A stretch of 5,502 bases of DNA. It comes from CAYXVJ01 sp964558445. GTDB lineage: Bacteria; Bacillota; Clostridia; Saccharofermentanales; Fastidiosipilaceae. Within the stretch, counting starts at the first letter, position 1. Each line of letters starts with the position of its first letter. Both the position numbers and the translations under genes were made by a program. The notes under the pieces are model-generated. The model saw nothing but the letters and a program-made list of their open reading frames with translations. It was not told the origin of the DNA and did no database searches. Shown piece by piece: positions 1-5,502 of the stretch. The stretch is taken from contig CAZLEA010000076.1 of assembly GCA_964558445.1 (NCBI GenBank), forward strand, positions 1-5,502, given 5' to 3'.

Positions 1-143
1 AAAAAACGTGTGTTATTTCGATTTCTGTGCTCATAATTATGGATGTCCCAAACTCATGATTTGTGATTACTATACAATCATTGTTGTAGGCTGTCAACAT
101 ATTGCGAATAGAGATAGAAACAAGTTAAACAGTAATGGTCAAG

Positions 144-172
144 TTGACGGAGTGAGAACGGACATTTTTAAT
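144..172 (+). promoter_or_regulatory. Candidate sigma-A promoter for the DUF5107/TPR gene (distal)
   Basis: TTGACG at 144-149 matches the -35 consensus at 5 of 6 positions. TTTAAT at 167-172 matches the -10 consensus at 5 of 6, and the spacer is exactly 17 bp. There is no extended TG motif. Transcription would begin near 179, leaving a leader of about 170 bases, long for a plain 5' UTR and consistent with leader-based or operator-based control. AT-rich DNA yields such matches by chance, so the site is a prediction. Confidence 0.5.
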
Positions 173-181
173 TTTAGCTTA

Positions 182-241
182 ATTGCTTGAAATAATGACC
201 AAAATACGAATAGTTGACTAATTAACAATAGTTCAAGCAAT
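182..241. repeat. 10-bp inverted repeat, possible operator pair
   Basis: ATTGCTTGAA at 182-191 is the exact reverse complement of TTCAAGCAAT at 232-241. The arms are 40 bp apart, with centres 50 bp apart (close to five helical turns). The spacing is too wide for a normal terminator, and no T-run follows. The arms flank the -35 element of the proximal promoter, so binding by a looping or paired regulator is possible. The downstream arm could also pair in RNA with the upstream arm if transcription starts at the distal promoter. Confidence 0.45.
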
Positions 242-244
242 AAT
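214..244 (+). promoter_or_regulatory. Candidate second promoter (proximal), weaker
   Basis: TTGACT at 214-219 (5 of 6) and AATAAT at 239-244 (5 of 6) are separated by 19 bp, longer than the 17-bp optimum, so this promoter would be weak or activator-dependent. Its -35 lies between the two arms of the 10-bp inverted repeat, and the downstream arm (232-241) runs into its -10. A protein bound to that repeat would be well placed to control it. Transcription would start near 251. Confidence 0.3.
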
Positions 245-280
245 CCTCAATAAATGGATGATTTATCGATACATGCCTCA

Positions 281-344
281 ATCTCCTCTGTCCTATACTG
301 AAGACAAGTATGAGTATTCGTCATATCGATGTATGAGAGGAGAT
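281..344 (+). promoter_or_regulatory. Possible Shine-Dalgarno-sequestering stem ahead of the DUF5107/TPR gene
   Basis: ATCTCCTCT at 281-289 is perfectly complementary to AGAGGAGAT at 336-344, which contains the whole Shine-Dalgarno core (AGGAG, 338-342) of the gene starting at 349. The intervening 46 bases can form a small inner hairpin, ATACT (295-299) with AGTAT (307-311). In the mRNA this 9-bp pairing would hide the ribosome binding site. No known riboswitch aptamer is recognised, so whether it is a real switch is open. The free Shine-Dalgarno sequence is strong, with six bases between it and the ATG. Confidence 0.35.
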
Positions 345-348
345 CGAC

Positions 349-3300
349 ATGTTCCAAGTCAGAGTCTGGACAGAAGAGATGATCCTGCCCACCTATGAGG
401 CCGGTCCCGCCGAGAAGAATCCCATGTTCCTGGAGAAGCGAGTCTACCAGGGCAGCTCGGGTAAGGTCTATCCCTACCCCATCACCGAAGTCATCAGCGA
501 CCTTCGGGTCGATCGCAATTATACGGTTGTTCATCTTGAGAACCGCTATCTGAAGGTGACGGTCTTGCCGGAGCTTGGTGGTCGCATCCAGCGTGCCATA
601 GATAAGACGAACAATTACGACTTCGTCTACTACAATCAAGTCATCAAGCCGGCACTGGTCGGGCTCACCGGCCCCTGGGTCTCCGGCGGTATCGAGTTCA
701 ACTGGCCGCAGCATCATCGACCGAGTACGTTTCTGCCGCTTAATTTCAAGCTCGAAGAAGAAGCGGACGGATCCGCCTCGGTCGTCATCCACGACGTCGA
801 TCGGATGAACGGCTCCGAATCCAAGCTTCGTATCGCCCTACACCCGGACAAGGCTTATATTGAGCTAACCGCAGATCTCTATAACTGTACGGCTCTGCCT
901 CAGACCTTCCTCTGGTGGGCAAATCCCGCTGTGCCTGTAGGCGATCACACGCAGTCGATCTTCCCGCCGGATGTGCACTTCGTACTCGACCATGGCAAGC
1001 GTGACGTGTCTCGCTTCCCCATCTCTCGCAGCACCTACTACAAGAAGGATTACAGTGAGGGTGTGGACATCTCTTATTACAAGAATATTCCGGTGCCGAC
1101 CTCTTACATGGTCGAACACTCGGACTACGACTTCATCGGTAACTACGATCATAAACTACAGGCGGGCTTGCTGCATGTGGCGGACCATCATATCTCTCCT
1201 GGCAAAAAGCAATGGACCTGGGGCCACGGCGATTTCGGCCAAGCATGGGATCGAAACCTGACTGACGAGGACGGCCCGTACATCGAGCTCATGACCGGTG
1301 TCTACACAGATAATCAACCGGACTTCGCCTGGTTGAAGCCGTTTGAATCCAAACAATTCAAGCAGTACTTCATGCCCTACAAGGACGTGGGCGTCGTGAA
1401 GAACGCCTCGGTCGATGCCGCGATCGGTGTCGCCTTCGATAACGACTTGAAGGCTTTAGACTTGAGGGCTTACGCATCTAGCGAATTCGAATCCGTGCAG
1501 CTTCTTGTCAGAACAGATAACGAAGTCTTGTTTGAGGATGAATTCGCCTTGTCACCGACCAAGACCTACAAGCACACCGTAGACGCGAGATCGCTCGGCT
1601 TGGACGCCTTCAGCCCCACAGAGACAATGGTAGAGCTCTACGATGAGGATCGTCTACTCGTCTCTTATCAAGAAGAACCCGAGCAGATTCTGGCCATGCC
1701 CGATCCGGCCAAGGAACCGGAGCTGCCCGCAGACGTATTAACCAATGAGGATCTGCTCTTCATCGGCCGCCACTTGGAACAGGTTCGCCACGCGAGAGTG
1801 CGCCCCGATGCATACTATCTGGAAGGCTTGAAGCGAGACCCCGAAGACAGCCGTATCAACACAGCGTATGGCACGCTGTTACTGCGTCGTGGCTTGCTAG
1901 AAGAAGCCAAGACCTGCTTCGATCGTGCCATCACACGTGTCACGAAGTGGAACCTGAATCCATATAACAGCGAAGCATACGAGGGCCTCGGCCTCAGCCT
2001 CTTCTATATGGGACGCCAAGATGAAGCGTACGATGCCTTCTACAAGGCGGCCTGGACTGCCGAATCCCAGCACACGGCCTTCTACTACCTCGCCGCGATC
2101 GATAGCAAGCGAGGCCGCTTCGAACAAGCCCTGGAGCATATCGATGCATCGCTCGATCGTCAGAGGAAGAGCCGGAAGGCGCTTGGACTTCGCGCCTACA
2201 TCCTACGCAAACTCGGGCGATCGGACGCTGCCAAGCAGCAAGTCGCATCGAACCTTACGCAAGATCCCTTCGATTTCGTCTCTATGCTTGAACTAGAACT
2301 TGCGGATGGCGATCATGCCACAGTGCAGACGGGGCATAGCGATCAGACATATTTGCTTGCTGCGCGCGACTACGCCGAGTTCGGCGCCTACCCTGAAGCG
2401 GTCGATCTGCTACAACTCTGCAGCCACAGAACACCCTTGATTGCATACTATGAGGCGTACTATCGAAGCTTGCTCGGCGAGGATTCCCTAGACATATTGA
2501 TCGAAGCCGAAGCGATCGATCCGGCCTACTGCTTCCCGAATGCGCTTGAGGATATTCCGGTCTTGCGCTTCGCGATCGAGGCTGCCGATGGGGCGAAGGC
2601 GAAGTATTATCTTGGTAATCTCCTCTATGATCGTTTCCGCTGGGAAGAGGCGGAGGCACTCTGGGAGGCTTCGTATGCAGCGGATCCGAGCTTCCCGACC
2701 GTGGCGAGGAATCTGTCGCAGCTCTATGCGAACAAGCGCGGCGATATGGTGCGTGCACGAGAGATGATCGAGGCTGCCTTCAACCAAGACCGTACGGACG
2801 TCCGCGTCTTCATGGAGCGAGACCAACTCTACCGCCGCATCGGCCTCTCGTTTGACGAGAGACTTCGCCTTATGGAAGAAGCGCCGGAGCTCCTGCCTCT
2901 TCGTGATCCGCTCTACGTCGAATACATCACGATGCTGAACATGGTCGGTCGCTATGAGGACGCATATGAGGCGATTCGAACACATCGTTTCCATCCATGG
3001 GAAGGCGGCGAGGGTAAGATTACGGAGCAGTATGAGTATGCGTTGATGTGCTTGGCAGATAGAGCCGTGACAGAAGGACGAAGCGAACAAGCCGAAGCCT
3101 ACCTCAGCGAAGCACTCTTGTACCCGGAGAATCTCGGAGAGGGTAAGCTCGAAGGAACCAAGGATAATCAGCTCTATTACAAACTTGGCTGCTTGGCAGA
3201 AGATCAAGGGTCAAGGAAGACAGCCGAAGACTATTTCCGCAAGGCAACGCTTGGTAGCAGCGAGATCTCGCCTGCGATGTACTACAACGATCAGCCGGTC

Positions 3301-3624
3301 GATACAATCTTGTATCAGGGCCTCTCGCATGCGAAGCTTGGCGAGTCGAGACGCGCCAAACAACTCTTCAGTTATCTAATCGACACGGGAGAGCAGCGTT
3401 TAGATGCACAGGTGAAACCGGACTTCTTCGCTGTCTCTCTGCCCGAGATGACCGTCTACGAAGATGACGAACAAGCGATGCATCGGGCGAATTGCTACTA
3501 TATGATGGCGCTCGGCTATCTGGGACTAGAAGATGATACCCGTGCCAAGCGCTTCCTGGATGAGGCTCTGCGTGAGAACAAGACACACAGACAGGCCACG
3601 CTCTATCGCCGTGCTATGAACTAG
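349..3624 (+). CDS. DUF5107 domain and tetratricopeptide repeat protein, 1091 aa
   Basis: The protein is complete. The ATG at 349 follows a strong AGGAG (338-342) at a good distance. Residues about 1-345 match the DUF5107 family, which often carries TPRs: NPMFLEKRVYQGSSGKVYPYP (24-44, quoted in part), LPELGGRI (73-80), SGGIEFNWPQHHRPSTF (112-128) and GPYIELMTGVYTDNQPDF (309-326). The LENRYLKVTVLPELGGRI pattern resembles galactose-mutarotase-like beta-sandwich domains, so carbohydrate binding or processing is a reasonable inference, but no reaction can be assigned. Residues about 345-465 look like a further beta-rich linker domain. From about 480 to the end the protein is helical with TPR-like units, clear near 502, 541, 575, 609, 751, 942, 987 and 1049. 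There is no signal peptide or membrane segment, so it is probably cytoplasmic. It lies beside an AraC regulator and a family 2 hydrolase, and its stop overlaps the convergent regulator gene by 11 bp. Confidence 0.93.
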   Translation: MFQVRVWTEEMILPTYEAGPAEKNPMFLEKRVYQGSSGKVYPYPITEVISDLRVDRNYTVVHLENRYLKVTVLPELGGRIQRAIDKTNNYDFVYYNQVIKPALVGLTGPWVSGGIEFNWPQHHRPSTFLPLNFKLEEEADGSASVVIHDVDRMNGSESKLRIALHPDKAYIELTADLYNCTALPQTFLWWANPAVPVGDHTQSIFPPDVHFVLDHGKRDVSRFPISRSTYYKKDYSEGVDISYYKNIPVPTSYMVEHSDYDFIGNYDHKLQAGLLHVADHHISPGKKQWTWGHGDFGQAWDRNLTDEDGPYIELMTGVYTDNQPDFAWLKPFESKQFKQYFMPYKDVGVVKNASVDAAIGVAFDNDLKALDLRAYASSEFESVQLLVRTDNEVLFEDEFALSPTKTYKHTVDARSLGLDAFSPTETMVELYDEDRLLVSYQEEPEQILAMPDPAKEPELPADVLTNEDLLFIGRHLEQVRHARVRPDAYYLEGLKRDPEDSRINTAYGTLLLRRGLLEEAKTCFDRAITRVTKWNLNPYNSEAYEGLGLSLFYMGRQDEAYDAFYKAAWTAESQHTAFYYLAAIDSKRGRFEQALEHIDASLDRQRKSRKALGLRAYILRKLGRSDAAKQQVASNLTQDPFDFVSMLELELADGDHATVQTGHSDQTYLLAARDYAEFGAYPEAVDLLQLCSHRTPLIAYYEAYYRSLLGEDSLDILIEAEAIDPAYCFPNALEDIPVLRFAIEAADGAKAKYYLGNLLYDRFRWEEAEALWEASYAADPSFPTVARNLSQLYANKRGDMVRAREMIEAAFNQDRTDVRVFMERDQLYRRIGLSFDERLRLMEEAPELLPLRDPLYVEYITMLNMVGRYEDAYEAIRTHRFHPWEGGEGKITEQYEYALMCLADRAVTEGRSEQAEAYLSEALLYPENLGEGKLEGTKDNQLYYKLGCLAEDQGSRKTAEDYFRKATLGSSEISPAMYYNDQPVDTILYQGLSHAKLGESRRAKQLFSYLIDTGEQRLDAQVKPDFFAVSLPEMTVYEDDEQAMHRANCYYMMALGYLGLEDDTRAKRFLDEALRENKTHRQATLYRRAMN

Positions 3625-4486
3625 AGGCGAACTGACGATATTGCCCCGGAGTGATGCCGATCTGCTGCTTGAAGCGGTGGTTGAAGACGCTCTCGGAGGT
3701 GAAACCGGTAGAGAAGCATATCTCTTTGATGGAGAGATTGGAATTGATCAGTAGATACTTCGCCGCGTTCAGGCGCGTGTGAATCAGATATTGGTAAGGA
3801 GTGATGCCCGCCGCCCGTTTGAAACTACGTATGAAATGATAGGTGCTCATGCCCGCGCTCACTGCAAGCTCGTCCACTGTGAGGGGCAGGTGGAAGTTGT
3901 CGTTCATGTACATCATGCTCACTTCGGCCATATCCGCCTGCAACGTCAATTGATTCTGCCCGTTCTCGGTCATGTTCGTCCCGGATCCGTGTAGGAAGAA
4001 GGAGGTCAAGATATCATAGATATACTTGGACATCATCGCCTCGCGCACGACATGCCCGTTGTTGAAGGTGCGGAAGATCAGATCTAGCTTCGCGAGAATC
4101 GGATAGCCGTTGTCGAGGGAGAAGATGTTGCCGTGGCGTTCCACAATACTAGTATAGTAAGCCCGGGCCTGCGCCCCATCGAAGTGCAGCCATAAGCAAG
4201 ACCAGCCCTCCAGTGCCCGATACCCGTGCTCTTCGTAGCAGTCGATGAAGAGGAAGTCGCCCGCCTTGGCCACTTGTGTACGACCGTTATACGTGAGCTC
4301 CATGGAGCCGCTCTCGATGTACATCAGGAGGAAGCTGTCGTAGGACTTGCGAAATAACCGATAGTTTGGACTGTAGAAGAAGCGCCCCGTATAGAGCGGA
4401 TAGAAGAACAGGTCTCTGGCCGTCTGACTGGGTGTATAGACATAATAATCGGATTGCTCGAGGACACCGGCTTCACGTGACTTCAT
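3614..4486 (-). CDS. AraC-family transcriptional regulator with N-terminal cupin, 290 aa
   Basis: This is a DNA-binding regulator, probably sugar-responsive. Residues about 20-105 form an AraC-type cupin sensing domain (SFLLMYIESGSMELTYNGR at 51-69, GDFLFIDCYEEHGY at 76-89). Residues about 185-285 form the double helix-turn-helix: first helix pair around LTVDELAVSAGMSTYHFIRSFK (202-223, quoted in part), second around LSIKEICFSTGFTSESVFNHRF (251-272), ending with the family hallmark GITPGQYRQ (277-285). The length is usual for the family. I chose the ATG at 4486 because GGAGG (plus-strand 4494-4498) sits seven bases upstream. An in-frame TTG at 4513 would add nine residues but has no ribosome site. 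It diverges from the family 2 hydrolase gene across 78 bp, the usual place for a regulator of that gene. The ligand cannot be read from sequence. Confidence 0.95.
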   Translation of the reverse strand: MKSREAGVLEQSDYYVYTPSQTARDLFFYPLYTGRFFYSPNYRLFRKSYDSFLLMYIESGSMELTYNGRTQVAKAGDFLFIDCYEEHGYRALEGWSCLWLHFDGAQARAYYTSIVERHGNIFSLDNGYPILAKLDLIFRTFNNGHVVREAMMSKYIYDILTSFFLHGSGTNMTENGQNQLTLQADMAEVSMMYMNDNFHLPLTVDELAVSAGMSTYHFIRSFKRAAGITPYQYLIHTRLNAAKYLLINSNLSIKEICFSTGFTSESVFNHRFKQQIGITPGQYRQFASSS

Positions 4487-4493
4487 AAGCGTA

Positions 4494-4498
4494 CCTCC
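4494..4498 (-). promoter_or_regulatory. Ribosome binding site of the AraC gene, decides its start
   Basis: Read on the minus strand this is GGAGG, seven bases before the ATG at 4486. It is the only good ribosome site near the 5' end and rules in favour of the 290-residue product over the longer TTG-initiated form. Its first base overlaps the end of the regulator-proximal copy of the CGTTTCGAA repeat. Confidence 0.85.
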
Positions 4499-4525
4499 GT
4501 TTCGAACGATCAAATGCGTTTCGAA
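4498..4525. repeat. Perfect 9-bp direct repeat, candidate AraC-family operator
   Basis: CGTTTCGAA occurs at 4498-4506 and again at 4517-4525, in the same orientation with a 19-bp period (10-bp gap). Two half-sites in direct orientation about two helical turns apart are typical of what AraC-family proteins bind, since each monomer carries two helix-turn-helix units. The pair lies in the 78-bp region between the regulator and the hydrolase gene. It sits just downstream of the regulator's predicted start point (autorepression position) and upstream of the hydrolase gene (activation position). The link to this regulator is inferred from position and geometry. Confidence 0.6.
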
Positions 4526-4533
4526 TTAAGCTA

Positions 4534-4562
4534 ATTGTATCCAATGAGATAGAAAGGATCAA
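4534..4562 (-). promoter_or_regulatory. Candidate sigma-A promoter of the AraC gene
   Basis: On the minus strand, TTGATC (plus positions 4557-4562, 4 of 6 to consensus) and TACAAT (4534-4539, 5 of 6) are separated by exactly 17 bp. Transcription would begin near 4527, giving a leader of about 40 bases that includes both copies of the CGTTTCGAA repeat. The -35 element overlaps the ribosome site of the divergent hydrolase gene, so the two genes share a very compact control region. I see no equally good promoter for the hydrolase on the plus strand, which fits a need for an activator. Confidence 0.6.
4553..4558 (+). promoter_or_regulatory. Ribosome binding site of the family 2 glycoside hydrolase gene
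   Basis: AAAGGA lies six bases before the ATG at 4565. It is a moderate Shine-Dalgarno sequence, weaker than those of the other two genes, and it supports the chosen start. Confidence 0.65.
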
Positions 4563-4564
4563 AC

Positions 4565-5502
4565 ATGAGATTAGTCAGTATTGCCGGCAGATGGCAAGTC
4601 ACGATCGACGATGGGAAGATCTATGAGGCAGATTTCCCGGGATCACTAGACGAGAATCGTATCGGCTACCCGGACGACGGGAGTAATCAGTGGAAGGGAA
4701 CGGGTGAAGATAGCCTCGCCGCACAGGGCGGAGGCGTCATCAATACACGCTTCACACGTCACTATACTTACGAAGGGCCGGCGAGAATCAGTCGGACGAT
4801 TGAGATTTGTAAGGAGGAGGGCGAGCAGGTATATCTTGAGGTCGAGCGCTCGCGTAAGCTTAGCCTCTATATCGATGGGCAGGCGTATCCTTCGATGGAA
4901 GCGGCCTCTATCTGTGCGCCCTATCGTTTCGATCTTGGCGATCTGCCAAACGGCCTGCATGAGATCACGCTCGTAGCGGATAACAGCTACCCCGATTGGC
5001 CGCGCGATGCCATTGTGTTCTCGTCTGCCGCAACCGATGAGACACAGACGAACTGGAACGGTCTGCTCGGTTACATGCAGCTACGCTATGTACCCGCGAC
5101 ATCGATAGATTGGATCGGCCTGTATCCAGAGGGGGACAGGCTAACGGCGCAAATCGATTTGCGAAGCAAAAAGCCCTTCCGAGGACGCTTGCGACTGGAA
5201 TCCGCAGCGCTCGAAGAGCCATTTGTTCAAGCTATCGACCTGGATGCAGGGCTTACGAGACTGGAAGCCAAGTCGCTACCACTTGATCCGCAGGCCTCGC
5301 GCTGGGATGAGGGGCGTGGCCACCTGCAGACCGTACATGCCGTGCTGGAAGACAGCGAGGGGCAAATCGTGATGGAGCAAGAAACAAGCTTCGGTATCAG
5401 AGACTTCAAGACCGATGCACACGGGCGCCTCGCGATCAACGGACGCGGGATCTTCGTGCGCAGCGAGACCAACTGCGCGACCTTCCCTAAGACCGGCTAC
5501 CC
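4565..5502 (+). CDS. Family 2 glycoside hydrolase, N-terminal part (cut by window end)
   Basis: The frame is open from the ATG at 4565 to the window edge: 312 full codons plus two bases of a proline codon, with no stop. Residues about 5-180 form the sugar-binding jelly-roll domain: AGRWQVTIDDG (7-17), FTRHYTYEGPARISRTIEI (63-81), LYIDGQAYPS (101-110), LPNGLHEITLVADN (127-140) and the family-typical TDETQTNWNGLLGYMQL (157-173). Residues about 180-278 form the immunoglobulin-like linker domain ending in SFGIRDF (275-281). LAINGRGIFVRSETNCATFPKTGYP (289-313, quoted in part: INGRGIFVRS, CATFPKTGYP) is the junction to the TIM barrel. The catalytic glutamates lie beyond the window, so beta-galactosidase, beta-glucuronidase and other specificities cannot be told apart. 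The usual LRG at this junction is VRS here. No signal peptide is seen, so the enzyme is probably cytoplasmic and acts on imported oligosaccharides. It is likely controlled by the divergent AraC gene. Confidence 0.88.
   Translation, partial: MRLVSIAGRWQVTIDDGKIYEADFPGSLDENRIGYPDDGSNQWKGTGEDSLAAQGGGVINTRFTRHYTYEGPARISRTIEICKEEGEQVYLEVERSRKLSLYIDGQAYPSMEAASICAPYRFDLGDLPNGLHEITLVADNSYPDWPRDAIVFSSAATDETQTNWNGLLGYMQLRYVPATSIDWIGLYPEGDRLTAQIDLRSKKPFRGRLRLESAALEEPFVQAIDLDAGLTRLEAKSLPLDPQASRWDEGRGHLQTVHAVLEDSEGQIVMEQETSFGIRDFKTDAHGRLAINGRGIFVRSETNCATFPKTGY

Larger units (their letters stand above)
1..348. other. AT-rich non-coding leader upstream of the DUF5107/TPR gene
   Basis: This stretch is clearly richer in A and T than the genes that follow, and no reading frame in it looks like a real protein. 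It holds two candidate sigma-A promoters (144-172 and 214-244), a 10-bp inverted repeat (182-191 / 232-241), a short direct repeat AATAGTT (209-215 and 227-233), a near-identical 12-mer pair TATCGATRYATG (264-275 and 324-335) and an anti-Shine-Dalgarno segment (281-289). The number of small repeats suggests a regulated leader. Positions 1-140 show nothing I can name, only weak short hairpins without a T-run. No upstream gene end is visible. Confidence 0.7.

Noticed and set aside
57..99. Short imperfect hairpins such as TGTTG (82-86) with CAACA (95-99)
   Set aside because: The stems are only five bases and have no T-run, so they do not support a terminator or RNA gene.
8..190. 60-codon open frame on the plus strand beginning with GTG
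   Set aside because: There is no ribosome site and almost no upstream sequence. The frame lies in AT-rich leader DNA and runs through the predicted promoter, and the product matches no family I recognise.
247..792. 181-codon open frame on the minus strand
   Set aside because: It is antisense to the strongly conserved DUF5107 domain and extends into the leader. Its composition follows the codon bias of the opposite strand, and no motif is seen.
2488..3207. 239-codon open frame on the minus strand inside the TPR region
   Set aside because: It is a long antisense shadow of the plus-strand TPR coding region. It has no ribosome site or recognisable domain.
4487..4513. N-terminal extension of the AraC protein from a TTG at 4513
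   Set aside because: No Shine-Dalgarno sequence precedes it and it would begin only about 14 bases after the predicted transcript start. The ATG at 4486 has GGAGG at ideal spacing.
4646..4960. 104-codon minus-strand frame and its plus-strand neighbour at 4704-4976
   Set aside because: Both overlap the sugar-binding domain of the family 2 hydrolase in other frames and resemble no known protein.

Overview
The window looks like a carbohydrate-utilisation locus from a low-to-mid GC Firmicute, most plausibly Paenibacillus or a close relative. This rests on three things: strong AGGAG/GGAGG-type ribosome binding sites, sigma-A-like promoters in AT-rich intergenic DNA beside moderately GC-rich genes, and the pairing of a DUF5107/TPR protein, a cupin-AraC regulator and a family 2 glycoside hydrolase. 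The taxon is an inference from gene style, not from a marker gene.

Layout: positions 1-348 are an AT-rich leader with no convincing gene. It holds two candidate promoters and several repeats, including a 9-base segment complementary to the next gene's Shine-Dalgarno sequence. Positions 349-3624 (+) encode a 1091-residue protein with an N-terminal DUF5107 domain and a long TPR-like C-terminal half. Positions 3614-4486 (-) encode a 290-residue AraC-family regulator, whose 3' end overlaps the DUF5107 gene by 11 bp in a convergent arrangement. A 78-bp divergent intergenic region (4487-4564) follows. It contains a good promoter for the regulator and a perfect 9-bp direct repeat (CGTTTCGAA twice, 19-bp period) that is a natural candidate for the regulator's operator. 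From 4565 (+) to the window edge runs the first 312 complete codons of a family 2 glycoside hydrolase, cut off just before its catalytic barrel.

How the parts may work together (inference): the AraC protein senses a sugar through its N-terminal cupin, limits its own expression by binding just downstream of its promoter, and activates the divergent hydrolase gene. The hydrolase would release sugars from a plant-type or other glycoside. The DUF5107 domain resembles galactose-mutarotase-like carbohydrate-binding folds, so the large TPR protein may bind or process a carbohydrate in the cytoplasm. Its exact role is not known to me, and it is the least understood component here. No RNA gene, CRISPR array, transposon or attachment site was found.
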